Positions 10,101 through 23,795 of a DNA stretch of 64,000 nt are shown one piece after another. The first letter of the stretch is position 1, and every line of letters starts with the position of its first letter. The notes beneath the pieces were generated by a model. That model worked only from the letters and a program-made list of their open reading frames with translations. It searched no databases and was not told the origin of the DNA. This DNA comes from Ecdyonurus torrentis. Taxonomy: Eukaryota; Arthropoda; Insecta; Ephemeroptera; Heptageniidae. The stretch is from contig OX439128.1 of the NCBI GenBank assembly GCA_949318235.1, forward strand, positions 41,527,967-41,591,966, in the 5' to 3' direction. The translations under genes and the position numbers were made by a program.

Positions 10101-11404
10101 CGTCCATATTATATTGGAGTACTGCATGCAAATAAATCCATGCATTACTCCAAAAAAATTCAAATTTTCGACAGTATAGGAGATGGTAAAAATTGCCATT
10201 TACTGTAGTAGTGCTATTGCACACAATAATCACCTTTAAAATTACTCGACGAAGAAAAAAAAAAAAAAAAAAAAAACTAAACTGTAAAAAGGGGAGGGGG
10301 GGGGGATTAAAATAATAATAATAATAATAATTAAGCTCTATCCAAAAATGTCTGGGAAAACAACAACTAAATATGTACATAAAGTTACAATTAAATATTT
10401 ACCTAGGCATTTTGAAATTAAATTATAAATTTCTAGTAAATTTCAATCACGGTTATTTCAATTGGGGAAAAAAATATCATTACAAAACTTAAAAAAGAAA
10501 GAAAGAGAGAGAGATGACGAGCTAAAATGCGACTAAAATAGAAACTTACAAATTTAGAATAATTTATTTCCTTATCTTTCTATAGACATTAATTTGATTA
10601 TAAAAATCAAATTTCGATCGATAATAAAATATAAATAAAGGTGAAATAATAGGAGTTATCATGAAGATGGACATTTGAACAATGTATAAAAAGAGTAAAC
10701 ATACATGAAGAAACCTTAAGCAATAAAACTGGAATATAATATACTGTACAGGGTAAAATTTTAATTTACAATATAGAGATTTGACTTTATTATTTTATTT
10801 GTTATTTTTGTTTGTCCTCTCCAAAAAGGTTCTTGCAAATAAGATATAGGATTAAAATTTAAAATTTTGATAATTGCGGATTACATTATGTTTAAATATA
10901 ATTATGATATTACATTTATAGACCCTATAAAATCCCAATACTATACACTGTCATATGCCATAACACGCTATCTCGAATTAAAAGTTTTGCATGGAGGGGG
11001 GAAAAAAAATGGAAAAAAACTTTTTTGCCATGGCGTTTTTTTTTTCTTTTTTTTTTTTTTTTAATCCTTTTTATTCTTCATATCTTTAAATTTTGTGTGA
11101 TAATTTTATATTTTCTCGAAATTTTAGCCAATATGAATATAATTATAATTTATAATCTATAATATTAAAGAAATTATCCAATCCGAGCAACTTAATTTAT
11201 TCTACCTAATTTAAACCATTTGTATATAAATTATACAGTATAAAAAAGTTATCACCTTTTTGCACTCTTTGGCAACAAAATTTACAATTATATAGTTCTT
11301 AAATTTAATACACAGTACAATATGTAATAATAACATATATGAACATTATAATACAATAGGCACATGTAAAATGGCACTTAAATGTCTCTTTTGTAAAATT
11401 AATT
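7180..11404. other. AT-rich intergenic region between TTC5 and tsl 3' ends
   Basis: TTC5 and tsl converge here, so both 3' UTRs lie in this stretch. No conserved ORF was seen. Contents: a MITE at 8054-8160, an A22 run with G-rich neighbour near 10255-10306, (AAT)n near 10312-10330, and a short (GA)n near 10500. AATAAA on the - strand at 11069-11074 and 11196-11201 are possible tsl polyadenylation signals. The 8476-8730 open frame (84 codons) has no recognisable protein character. Confidence 0.5.
8054..8160. mobile_element. Short MITE (family D, internally deleted copy)
   Basis: The ends are inverted repeats: actgataaagaaacaactg at the left, and at the right acagttgtccctttatcagt, which reverse-complements to the same motif. 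The interior (ggctgactttaagacattttg, ctcacatccacctccg, gcatgcgc) matches the longer copy at 41203-41368 in septin intron 3. The right arm is shortened here. It has no coding capacity and needs transposase from elsewhere. Confidence 0.75.
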
Positions 11405-12686
11405 TCACATGTTAACCTCCCATAAATTCAGATAATTATCAAGAGTTGCCTCAAACCACTGTCGCTTCTCAGTATCATTGATAATTGGAGCCAAAGTACG
11501 CAAGTCAAGTTGAAGAACTGCTTCATTGAGAAGTAGGGAGTCAAGTTCTTTCAATTTCTCTGCATCTCCGTGCAATCGCAGTAGTGAAGCGTACGAGTAG
11601 AGATAGAATGATGTTTGCAAATTACGTTCAGCCCACGCGGTCACTGTGCGATTTCCGCTTGCAGACTGAATACGTCCAATTTGTACTGCGTGCCATGGAG
11701 AAAAATATCCATTCAATTCAAATGCAGATATTTCTCCCACTCCTTTAACACGTAATCTGTCTTTGATTTTCTTGTAAACTGCAGGAGAGTACACGAATAC
11801 CTGGAAGATAAAAAGCAACAGAAATGAGAATTTTTTTTCCAATAGTATTATTATTATTTTTTGGCGTAAAAATGTTTGGAGTCAAATTCAGTTTCAGTTT
11901 CATATAGGTTTTATTATAAAAAGCATGGGAATTGAAGGATGACAAATTTATCGACATAACATGATCTGCAACCCGCACTACTTTTGTGCTAAAAAAGTTG
12001 CATAATCAGCAGGATACTTGTATTAGACACGCGCGTCGTAACACTGGATAAAACCCTTTGAAATTGAATTGAACTTGTGTTTTCGAAATAAAACTCTTTC
12101 TGAATCTGTATTGCTTATCAACTTATTATATTACATACGTATATGCTGTGAATTGAACTTGCATAATATATATATTTTTTCCCCCACAGACAAACTATTT
12201 ATTATAAAAACTATGTAATATGCATTGCACTTTATTGGAGTCAAAAACATAAAAAAAAAATGTAATAAAAATAAATGCAATAACAAATATATGTATAAGC
12301 AAAAGCTGTAAACATAGTAAAAGTGTATGAGTTGTATTGAAATTTACAAAACAAAACAAATCACTAATTTTTACTAGTTCTCGAAAAAAATATTAAATTT
12401 TGCAACAAAATACGATTAAAACATTGTGGTTTGTTTTCAATTTTTATTTCAAAAGTTACGCATAGTTTGACTTTCATGGTAAATATTACGTATTCAATGT
12501 AAAATATTAATCCTGGCTGTATAATTATTAAAAATATTCTAATAAATCGTTTTATAAGTAATACTGTGTAATATACTGTATCATTTTAAAGGTATTATCT
12601 GTAGTATCGTAATATACAGCGCATAAAAAAAACCTCTGAAGTCAATATTTTTTAACGGAAGTTGGCATTTATTATTATTATTCAGC

Positions 12687-12719
<33 letters not shown>

Positions 12720-14619
12720 GTTAAACTAATCACATTTACACAAGGATATAGCTTGTGTACACACCAAATTATTAAATACTACAGTATTATATTTAATTGA
12801 ATTTTCTTGTTGATTATTAATTTTATTTTTTTTTTCAAACTTCCGCTGTTATTGATTTTTATTTATATATAGTATAAACTTACACATATTTAAAACCAAC
12901 TTAATTTGATTAATAATAAAATGACTAAATCGTATATGATGTATAAAATTATGAAACAAAAAGCTACAAATATGCCATTAACCCCCGTAAGCTGCAACGC
13001 TAACTAACTAGTTAAACCGTAGTTAAGTTGTTATTTTGATTGTTGCAACAATTAAAAAAATATAACTAAGGTTTAACTAGAGGTTGCAGCTTACAGCCCA
13101 TATATATATATTATACTGTGTATTATAGACATACACAATAGAAAAAGTGCAATGTTAACGTTCTGATGCTATATTCAATATTTTTTGCTGATATTGCATT
13201 ACGTTTGTATGAAATCTTTTTTTAACACACTTGATTTATAATGCAAATAATAATAATAATAATAAATAAAAGTAAAAGTATTTTGTTTTGAATATAAAGT
13301 ATGCATTATATACAACGGAAAAAAAAAAAAAAAAAAAAAAAAAAGCACCATGAGGCGAGTACTATAAGACTAAATGAAATTTTGATTGCAGATATGTCTG
13401 AACTTTTCATTTCAATATTTAAAAGTTAGTGATTTAAACTATACTAAATGGTTGTTTTCGATTGTCTCAAATTATAACTTTATTGAATGTGTGAGCAGTT
13501 ATGTTATTTGAAAAATATTAAGTTACTATATTTCCTAATATAATAAAATAAAGTGGTCGGAATATGTCAATTTTTTTCTATGATATTTTATGACAAAATA
13601 CTTATATGTATTCAACCGTCTATAAATTAAGGTTATAAATATAATATATAAAAAGCCGCAAATGTCACGTTATAGCGTTAAATTGTTGAGTTCAAGCCTC
13701 ACTAAACAATAATTTAATTCAATATTTTGATATAATTTCATTTCTTATTATAGTATTCATAAAGTAAACAAACATAGTATTGGGTTAGGATACACACGTG
13801 TAAGATGATTTATATGATTTTTTGTTCTCATTAATTTACTTTACTGAAGTTTTATTTACTTTATTATTTCTTTCCCACATAAATTTTTAATTAAAATTAT
13901 AGTTTCACTTTAATGCACTTAACTGCAGATATAATAATAAATTTCACTTTCAAGGCCATATATATTATTATTATTATATTTCATTGTAAAGATTTATAGA
14001 TAATACGCTATATATACTTTATATATATTTAAAACTTCAATAATATTACTTAATAATTTACGTTAAAGAGAAATCTTATACATTAGAATATTTGCTAAAC
14101 AAGCTATAGCGTAAGAAAATGGTCAAGCTTTCATTCCTGACTTTGAGTTGCTAAATCTCGTCAACCAACACACTTCATGCATGGTTAAATAATTAATTTA
14201 CCTTGTCGCACCGCAACAAAACACCACCCAAGTATAGTACTACTACTGCTTGTTTACATATCATATTGCATGCACGCAGAAAAACTAAAATCCAGTTGGG
14301 TTGTTTTTATTATTTTTTTTCCACCTTCCATTAAACTTTAAAAAAACAATTTTCTAAATCGAAATATGTACGTATATTTATTATGTAAATGGTTGCAATT
14401 CTGATAGAGCATATATATATATATTTTTTAGTCTGAATTATATAATTTTAATTATGTAATTAATTTAATTGATCTAGAAAGCTAAGGGTTATAAATTTTA
14501 TATTCAATCCATAAGTTTATTAAAAGTCATTGAAAATTTTCAAATATAATTTGTAGTACGGGAGATTTCCAGCAGTACTTATGATGGTTTTGAAATTACT
14601 AATTATACTCAATAGTAGC

Positions 14620-14682
<63 letters not shown>

Positions 14683-15791
14683 TATTTTTAATTAATTAAT
14701 AATATGGCAACTCTATTATGATGGACAGCTTTTGTCATCATGATAATTTAATTCACTTTAATTAAAATCACATGATCAATAATTCATTTTCATACTTTTT
14801 GATATATTCTGAAATTAATATAAAATGCATAGATTTTCTTTAAAATTTTAATAAGTTTTTAAAACTTTTTTTTTAATTTGATTTTAGAGGGTTAGGTGTA
14901 TGAGTAGACCAGACATGTAGTCAGGCATAAACCTTGCCTTTTCAATTCATGTTTATTTTTTAATTTAAGACAGTAAAATTATTCAATTTAAAAAAATTAG
15001 CTCAGAGAAAATTTTTGGTTTTAATTGCAGCAAGTATATAAGGGAAATATTTAGTGTTTGCTTTTTATTTTTTTACACTAATAATATTGTAGATAAAAAA
15101 ATACCTGATAAAGTGAGTTCCCAGTTACATATGATGAAACATAATGTGATCCATAACTGCGGACGAAATTCATAACACTTGATTCATTTCCAATTTGTAT
15201 AAGATCAATTTCTTTGGCAACTGCAGGTACAGGAATATTGGAGGCTGGTACCATTTTATTTGAGTCTCTCCACCTTGCAACACGCACCAAAATAAAACTA
15301 TGCGCACTTTGAGAATTCACAAAACTTGCATTAATTCCAAGTTCTCTTGCAGCAGCAGAACTACTCCAACTTCCAGTAAACGCTCTCCAGGGTTTAGCTA
15401 ATTTTTCAATATTAAAATCACGAAAATATGCATGAAATAATTGTCTCACATTATCACAAAATTCCATATGAAAGTCACCTTGAAAAACAATAGATTTTGT
15501 TTTTGTACTTCCAGATCTACCAAGTCTCACATTTTCATCTGGAATAACATTTTGAAATACATCAACAGTTGGTTCTCTAAATAACCATATTTCAGAATCA
15601 TTTCTAGGAACCACACGCATACTAATACTTAAATAACCATAACGTGAAAATAAATTAATTGCTCTTCCTATATTAAGTTGTGAATTTGGAGGTTTAGTTG
15701 ATGCACTTAAGATATGCGATGCACTTAATAATGTAATAGACACAATGATAAGGAGCGCACGCCAAGAGTGGCGCGGCCCTGACTCGTGCAT
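11405..15791 (-). CDS. tsl: Torso-like, secreted MACPF-domain protein, two exons
   Basis: Exon 1 is 15791-15105 (229 codons, donor CAG|gtattt). Exon 2 is 11800-11405 (131 codons plus stop, acceptor cttccag). The junction is phase 0, the intron 3.3 kb, the protein 360 aa; fly Torso-like is about 353 aa. In flies it is secreted at the egg poles and in other tissues, and is needed to activate the Torso receptor by Trunk and PTTH. Residues about 10-31 are a hydrophobic signal peptide (LLIIVSITLLSASHILSAS). The MACPF signature YGSHYVSSYVTGNSLYQ closes exon 1 (213-229) and continues as VFVYSP in exon 2. N-glycosylation sequons include NDS, NAS, NES, NRT and NDT. Upstream ATGs are absent and the signal peptide supports this start. 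This member acts in patterning; no pore-forming activity is implied. Confidence 0.9.
12987..13094. mobile_element. Small TIR element in tsl intron
   Basis: This 108-base palindromic element begins gtaagctgcaac and ends gttgcagcttac. The internal arms also pair (ctagttaaaccgtagtta against taactaaggtttaactag). It has the form of a MITE with no coding capacity. No clear target-site duplication was found at its borders. Confidence 0.65.
14622..14679. repeat. (TA)n microsatellite in tsl intron
   Basis: An uninterrupted TA dinucleotide array of about 58 bases. The rest of the intron (11801-15104) also holds T28 at 12688-12715 and A26 at 13319-13344, and is otherwise unremarkable AT-rich DNA. Confidence 0.9.
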
Positions 15792-15793
15792 CG

Positions 15794-15829
15794 CGCGTCC
15801 GCACTCTTGAGAGTTTGATCACTTACTGA
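15794..15829 (-). promoter_or_regulatory. tsl core promoter: initiator plus DPE-like motif
   Basis: On the - strand, TCAGT (15829-15825) matches the arthropod initiator. If its A at 15827 is +1, GGACGC (15800-15795) begins exactly at +28 and matches five of six positions of the downstream promoter element RGWYVT. An AT-rich TTATTATA stretch sits at about -23, slightly too close for a standard TATA box. The predicted 5' UTR would be only 36 bases. Flanking DNA (15780-15900) is unusually GC-rich for the window. The spacing is seen directly; use as a promoter is inferred. Confidence 0.45.
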
Positions 15830-16334
15830 ACTCCACGCAGTGTATAATAAGTTTTGTCCCGCGGGGCACCGCAGTCGCGACCTCGCTGTTGGCCGCGCAG
15901 GGAAGTAATATAGTCTTTAGCGATCCTTTTCGTATGCATGATATGACCTAGCATATAGCCCGGTAGTATTATATGCAAAGTATAAGGACGCGATTTTTTA
16001 TATTTTGAAGGTTAGAAACACCATATGACAAATAAAATTATAAATTGACTGCAGCATCTCCTACACTCTGTTACACTTGCGCTTTTTTGTTTGCTTCTGT
16101 GAGATCGAGCTGCTGAGAATTATTATTTTCACTTCACCTTGCATTTCGAACTTATAGTACCTCCCACTACTTTCCCTCCCCACATCATCACAAACGTAAA
16201 ACTTGCTTATTGCTACTTGTAACTAACTCTTTGCATACCGCAATTTCTATTTAATCTCAGCAATATTTAATTACATGTAAGCAAATAAGTAAATCTTCTG
16301 ACTTTTAATTTATTAACATTTTCTGCTATAAATG

Positions 16335-16365
<31 letters not shown>

Positions 16366-17114
16366 GCATAACTGCTCATGAAAATGGGAAAATCAATGAA
16401 TACTTTTATACCTTAAATAACATTTACTTTTTATAAAGTAAAACAATAACTTTGTAAAAAGCTCTGATTTCTTTTTAATTTTCTTTTTAACTTCAAGGTT
16501 AAAAACCAGTTCCAGGGATATATTTTTTTATGAAACAACTAATTTATATAGTAGTTCTGTTGACAATAAAAAGACAATATACTGTATATGGATATTATGA
16601 AATAATTTTTTTATACGTTTCAATAAATACAATATTTTCTTACGTTTCATATTATTAAAATGACGTAAAATAATAAACCGTATCATAAAAAAATCTTCTC
16701 ATTTAAATTGTATAATAATAATTATAATACCATGAAGAAAAAATTGTAATCCAAACCTTGGAACGAATTACTTGAATGCGCACACCTTAATATTAATTAC
16801 ATGCAACGTAAAACGCACCAAGCAAAGCAAAATGATTTACATAACATTTCAATTTTTAATATATTTAATAAAAGAATATAAATTTATATCTTGTTGTAAA
16901 AAATGTTAATGATAATTTAAAAATTAAATATGATAAGCGTTTTTAGTCTTGTATATATTTAAATTACACACCATATTATGTAAGATTATATTTTTATAAT
17001 GAGAGTCTTTAAAATATTTAAAGAATTTTAAGCTTTTATAAACATTTTAATAGTCGCTGCTGCACCTTAACTACTATATATAGATATTTGTATCGTCTTG
17101 AGACGATAATAACA

Positions 17115-17241
<127 letters not shown>

Positions 17242-17945
17242 GTTTTCATATTACATTTTCTCACCGTGTTAATAAACAAACAATTGGTTTTATCATAGTA
17301 TATATTTATACTATGGTTTTATTTACACATTGCAATATAGCTTCTATATATATTTATTTACCTTCATACAGTAAAGTTCATGGCAATAACCTAATTACAA
17401 GTGCGCTATAATAACTTGATGACCTAGTGATTGAGTTTATAGTTGTGACCAAGTAAAGAACAGTTTTCTCTTTCATTAGTTTTGTTTCATTCATTTTCAT
17501 TTTTAACAATTTTTAACTAATATGGTGGCAAACCGTGGGAATAATAATAAATCTTAAAATTTTAAGCTGATTATTTTATTGCTTTTAAAAAATATTAGCA
17601 CGAATATTTTTATATGCTTATAATTTTTTTTGGTGATTTCAATACCTGAATTATATATTATAATTTATTCATTTTAATTTATAATACAAATAAGTTTTTA
17701 GTGTTTAAATAAATATTAAAATAGGTTTCTAAATAATATTTTCTCATCACAAATACTGTAATTTATATGTCATATGATTGTATATTATAATATTTTATTA
17801 CTTGGATTTTTTTAAGGGGTAATTTGAATAAATTTTTAAAATAGGCATTTATAATTATGTTTGTAATTGTCTGTCTGTCTGTCTTTTTTTTTTATATATA
17901 TTTTTTTATTTATTTATTTTTTTTTATTTTTTTATTTTTTGAAAG

Positions 17946-18086
17946 GATGAGCAATTGATTGCAGAATTTACCACTGATGTAGAAAATCGTGCACTTGCTG
18001 TTAAAACTACATGCTGTATAGCTGCCAAGTCAGAGAACATTCGCCTTATCGACAGACTGTATCAAAAACTTTCTTATTGTATATAG
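17946..18086 (+). CDS. Orphan exon candidate, unidentified protein
   Basis: After a long pyrimidine tract ending gaaag (17945), 46 sense codons run to TAG at 18084-18086. The peptide starts DEQLIAEFTTDVENRALAVK and includes CCIAAKSENIRLIDRLYQKL. Composition and codon use look like a soluble helical protein and stand out from more than 10 kb of surrounding AT-rich DNA. I do not recognise it. No partner exon was found on the + strand nearby, so it may be a last exon after a very long intron, a small lineage-specific gene (ATG at 17947 is out of this frame), or a decayed gene fragment. The donor-like gtatat at the end is weak. Confidence 0.4.
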   Translation, partial: DEQLIAEFTTDVENRALAVKTTCCIAAKSENIRLIDRLYQKLSYCI

Positions 18087-18138
18087 CCAATTTAAATTAT
18101 ATATGACAAAAAAATGCATAACAAAAGCTTGCAACCTC

Positions 18139-18171
<33 letters not shown>

Positions 18172-21100
18172 TATTATTATTTGTCAAATATTGTAACTGT
18201 ACGCACGTATTTGATTTCTTATCAAATATTTATTTTATAAAGTTAGACAATAATGACAGTGCAAAAATTATTGTCGATAAAAATAAAATATTTACAAAAA
18301 GAAAGCATACTATCAATGTAAGAAAATTTATTTAAATATTTTGTATTGCTTTATTTATATAATATTATAGTTTCTTTTACACAATATTATAAAAGATGAT
18401 AAGCTCTCTGTTAGATAATATTATGAATTTTTGTCATCTTTCTGTACTTCTTTTCAAAAAAACAACATATTATGCGGGTATAACTTTACACTTTAAATAA
18501 GTAAGCTTGTAGAAAAATTGCAAAATTATGTAAATAAACTCGAATTATACGTCACTATGTCGGACAGGGAGCTATAATAATCAATCTTAATCATGACAGA
18601 GAATTCTACTTTGACAAAGATCAGTACAGAATAATAAGTTATAGTAGCTAGAACATTTTTTTTTGTACTGATTAAAATAAAACTTCACGCTTTTCATTAA
18701 AACTTGTTTTATAATGAATTCAGTCAAGAGAATATTTACTGGGACGAGTTTATAAATATATTTAAAGATGAAAATTTATTTTATATAATTATTTATTTAT
18801 AAATACAAGTTATCCTTGTTAATTGCTATAAAAACAAGAATACTTGCAGTACCGTGTACAATAAGTATTAATAGTATTGTGAAAATATTGCAAGTAATTT
18901 TTGTACTCAATTTTACTTATAATTCAACTACATATTTTTTTTATTAAATTTTAACATTATGATATATAATAATAAGACATTTATTTGTAAAAAGAACGCT
19001 AATACTATATGTTTTGAAACTACCCATGACGTGAGCCGTGAGTATCGTTGGTGGCTGCCCTTGGATTTCCTTGTAATGAAATAATCACATATCTAACTTA
19101 AGACCTATAATGTAATAATTTCTCTGAATGTATAATAATTATACACATCTATACAGTGGACACCGTATCCTTCCCGTGTATATGTGTATATGTCGTTATA
19201 AAAATTATATATAAGAGAGGTCTAACACAACATAATATATTATAGCTCGTCCATATCCAATGACCCACATTTTGTCCGCTACCAGTGAGAGTGAGAGTGC
19301 TTTTTTTTAACACAATATTTTGTAGAGATTGCTGCATTCACTTACTATTATGTATAAAATATATAAGTGATAGTTATAATATTCTTTATTAGAAAAAAAA
19401 TGAGTCACTAAAATATTGCGACAAAAAAAATTAAATATATTTATATTCTAATAAAATGTAAGTGGAGAAAATAATTAGGAATGTCAATGGCTTAACTTGT
19501 TGAATACATTTTTTTTGCTAATTTATTATTAATTTAAGTAATTATAATAAAGTGTTCTATATAATGTAAGCTTTATAGTGCAGCAAGGTAAGGGGAACCA
19601 TGGGTAATTAATTCAGAGAATCAACAAACACTTTTGTTTTTCTTAATTTCATGTGTATACTTTGTATATAACATTAATAGTTTAACAAAATGTTCAAAAT
19701 TTATCATAGATTTTGATTCAGCTAAACAATACACGTGAATGATTTTTTTTTCTTTATTCCGGAATCTGATGTGTAAGACTTATATTTGCTAATTGTTTGT
19801 TAGATTTATTATATTTTTTGAAGGCCATCAATAGTAAAATTTTAATACCATAAAACCAAAATATTTGCTTTGATATGATGGCAACGACCCGATGGCCGTT
19901 TCAGAAGTATATACACGTAAAATGGTAATAATAATAATAAAAGCGATACCATTCTAATTTTTAAATTAATTTTATGCTAAGATCTAAAATGATATGAGTA
20001 TGATATTTTATAAAAATAAAAAAATCAATATTATAGTATACAGTATTATGCATATTTATTATCATAATAAGTGTAAAAAATAAACAAGGTTATTTTTTCT
20101 ATAGCTTATTTTGTAAATATGTTTAAAAAGAAAAATTAATACTTTTTAATTGTCCTCTAAACATTTTATCATATTTTTTCAAACGTAATTATAATAATAA
20201 TTATGAACATTATCTATCACGTAAATTTTCAAATTAGATAAAATTAGACTCCATTAAAAAAATAGTTTAAGTAATAAACCTTGCTCTTATATTTTCAACC
20301 ACTGTATGTTTAAACTTTTGAAACATGTAACATATAAAAATGAATTGGTATATATTTATAGTTTTACAATGTTTAATTTATATTTTATAATATATTTCGA
20401 ATAACAAAAATGTCACGTTATGTTTTTTTTTTATCGCGCGACTCATTGTTATATTATGATTTCGTCATATCAGAGTGATTGTTTTAATATTCACAACGTC
20501 TTTGATTATATTTTCACCACACCTAGCTTGAAGGTTATTTGTTTTATACTTTATCTACTAATAAAAATATAATTATTATATTATACAAATTAAAACAATT
20601 AGATTGATTCTTTTGTTAACGGTAAAATGCATATTATTTGTAGCTGTATAATTATGGCATAAGTCTTCCGGGACGCAGTACAAATCACAACAACTGTACT
20701 TTTCTTGCATTCTTATATATAAATTTTAAATGTGATATTTATTGCTCGTAATCGTAAAAAGTTTCTAATATAAGTAGTGTATATTATAAAATATAGTAGT
20801 AGTATTATATAGTATATAATGATAATGCATTTATAAGTTTAAAAAAAATTGTTAAAACGATTGCGAGTGTAAAAAAATAAAAATAATTGCATTAAAAGTT
20901 CAAATAACGTTCTTTATTCTTATGTTCTTTATAGATAATCTTATATTTTAGTTCTATGTTTTGTATTGAAAACTAAAATATTGTATGGAATTTCTAGATT
21001 TATTGTTATTGATAAACATGTCTTAATTATTGATGATAATAAATTATACAAAAGCTAAACTTCGTAGTTTAGAAAAATCCACAAATTATCAGGAAAGAAA

Positions 21101-23682
21101 AAGATACAAACAGAGAGAACGACTTTTTTTTTAAATTTAAAAAAAAAAAAGATTTGAAAACACAAATAAATTTACAAATGTACCATAATCTTGAGGTTTA
21201 CAAATTTGGAGTTGTCTTATTGTGTTTGTAGTTGTGTGCACTAGAAATTATTTACTGAAATTATTAGAAATAATATTTGGAATATTATCGTGGTTTCAAA
21301 ATTACATATTTATTATGTATTAGTATACTTTATAACCAATAATAAGTATAATTTTAAATATTTTTTAAACTTTTACCTTCTTTAAATATAAATTGATGTA
21401 ATTTAAAACTTGCAACTGATATAATATATCTTCTATTGATTTCACAAGCAATTGATATTATATTTAGATAATGAATTATTCAGAAAGGCGATATATCAAT
21501 ACACACACATACATACTGTATAATACTTTGATTACGTGAAAATTCAATAGTTTTTTAGTATAGAGCTTTGAATGCCAAAATTTATTGCACTTTAAAATAT
21601 TGCCCCTTGCGAACAGTTCTCTTATATAGACGTACCAAAATAATTACGTAATAAGATTCTAGCCCAATTTCAGTATAACATTTTTTTTTTTTTTTTTTTT
21701 TTTTTTTTGTAACAAAATAATTTTTATACTTCACTGCATTATATGTATGTTACATACCATAACATTAATATTATCTCATGTTATAAAGTGCATAATTATT
21801 TATGATATTTTGTTCTGATTTAGCAACATTTATGCTATACTGACATAAATATAGCATATCAATTACATTATTTCTTCTTGCCATTTAATTAACTTTTTTC
21901 TATATATATATATATATATAGCACAGAATAATTTAGAATTTAATATTATTATTTTTATCTTATTGCTTTTTCATATATTTGCGCTCAAAGAAATAATATT
22001 TAAAAATAACTCATATTGATAATTTAAAAAATTGCAAAATAATAACTTTACGAACTATGAATATCATTATATTTATACACTTTTACGTTATTTTAATATA
22101 TATTTTTATCACTACGCAGTAATAATAAATCTAATAAAAATATATAGTCTACAATTGAGTCAATTGATAAAGCACGTTAGTTATGAACAAAAATAAAGAT
22201 AATAATTTAATACTAAATTTTATATTTTTTTCGTAACGAAAATGACGTCATGATCACAGTGTAAAATTAATTCAGAAAGAATCAAGTATGTATACATGAA
22301 AATGAGACTGACATGAGCTATAGAAGAAGTCGATGTCCTGCTAGTTTTAGTTCTCATATTTCCTTGTTGTTGCATTCTTTTTGTAAGTGCAATATTTCTG
22401 CACTCTTCAGCATTAAACAAACACGAATACACGATTTAAACACAAAAAATTAACACATTATCATTATTATAAGCTTTCGTAATCAAATTACATTATTTTA
22501 ATATTATAGTATTTTGAAATTTACATTTAAAAAATCTCTTTAATATGATTTTGATTTCTACAGAGTAAATTAAGAAGAGTATAATTTGAGGATTTATAAA
22601 ATATGTTGAAAGTTAAAGTGTGCGGTATATAATATAATTATTGTTTAATAGTTTATTGCAAAAGTTAATTATGGAGGGTAAGGGTTACGTTATAGGTACG
22701 AATGAAAAAGTTTTAATGTACGTACATCATAGGCAATTAAGGCTTTCAAATTGGAATCACAATCTACAATAAATTAAATTACTCTGTATAATATAGTAAT
22801 TAATATTTGATATCCGATCCAAGGTTTGAATCAAGAAGACGATAGAAAAAAAAGAAAAAAAAAGAAGTTTTATTGACATAAGAGTCAAGAAGAAGAGGAT
22901 TAGAATTTGTCAATTTGCATTTTATTTAATTGACTAAAAAATGAATAAATAAACAATAAAAAAAAGTCATGCATGAATTGTTACAGACATTTGATATTCA
23001 TATTTGATATTTTCGCAATAATATATATTCGTTGGAAAGCCACTGAAGGCACTGAAGATTTTGCTATATTTTTCACTCTCCTCTCCATTCAAGTTTTTTT
23101 ATTTAATAATTTATAAATATCTACATATATGTACTTAAAATTAACCTAGCTTTTAACCTTTTTATTACATGTCTGTGTTGTGTGTGTAGAAAAAAAAAAT
23201 CCCCTAAACTTCTGATCACCTTGAAAATGAAAAAAACACGCACATTAATCATCAAGACTTCCATCTCAGCACAAATAATTTATTTTAAGATACAACCACA
23301 TATTATTTGGTTATAAACAAGTTTAATCTTCATTTAATAAATTCTTACTTTTTGATGACATCATGTAGGAGCTTCCACGTGTTTTCCAGTGAAGAAGAAT
23401 ATACTTCATGTGAGTTGAATACGTAATTACATGGCCAGTATATGTTTCCAAATTAACATAACAATTACAAATATATATATGCTTATATTAAAAATCTTTA
23501 TAAAATACTTTTGAATTAATATTTATAAATATTTTTTTTTGCGTTTTTAATATGTTTTCACTTGGCATGCTTATTGGAAAGTAATTAAACGTTTATTTTT
23601 TACGTGCTATATTAGATTATATTTTATATTATAAATAATTTAATTTCAATTTAGAGAGGCAGAGAAGTCAGAGTTAAAAATA

Positions 23683-23703
23683 GAGAGAGAGAGAAAGAGA
23701 GAA

Positions 23704-23791
<88 letters not shown>
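23683..23791. repeat. (GA)n microsatellite
   Basis: About 109 bases of GA dinucleotides with a few GAAA interruptions on the left. The two SLSLSL frames on the - strand are artefacts of it. It is the only large GA array left of the neurobeachin exon. Confidence 0.95.

Positions 23792-23795
<4 letters not shown>

Noticed and set aside
11745..11978. Alternative - strand frame beginning MRVADHVMS near tsl exon 2
   Set aside because: It is out of frame with the MACPF coding sequence and runs into intron; the spliced tsl model explains the locus.
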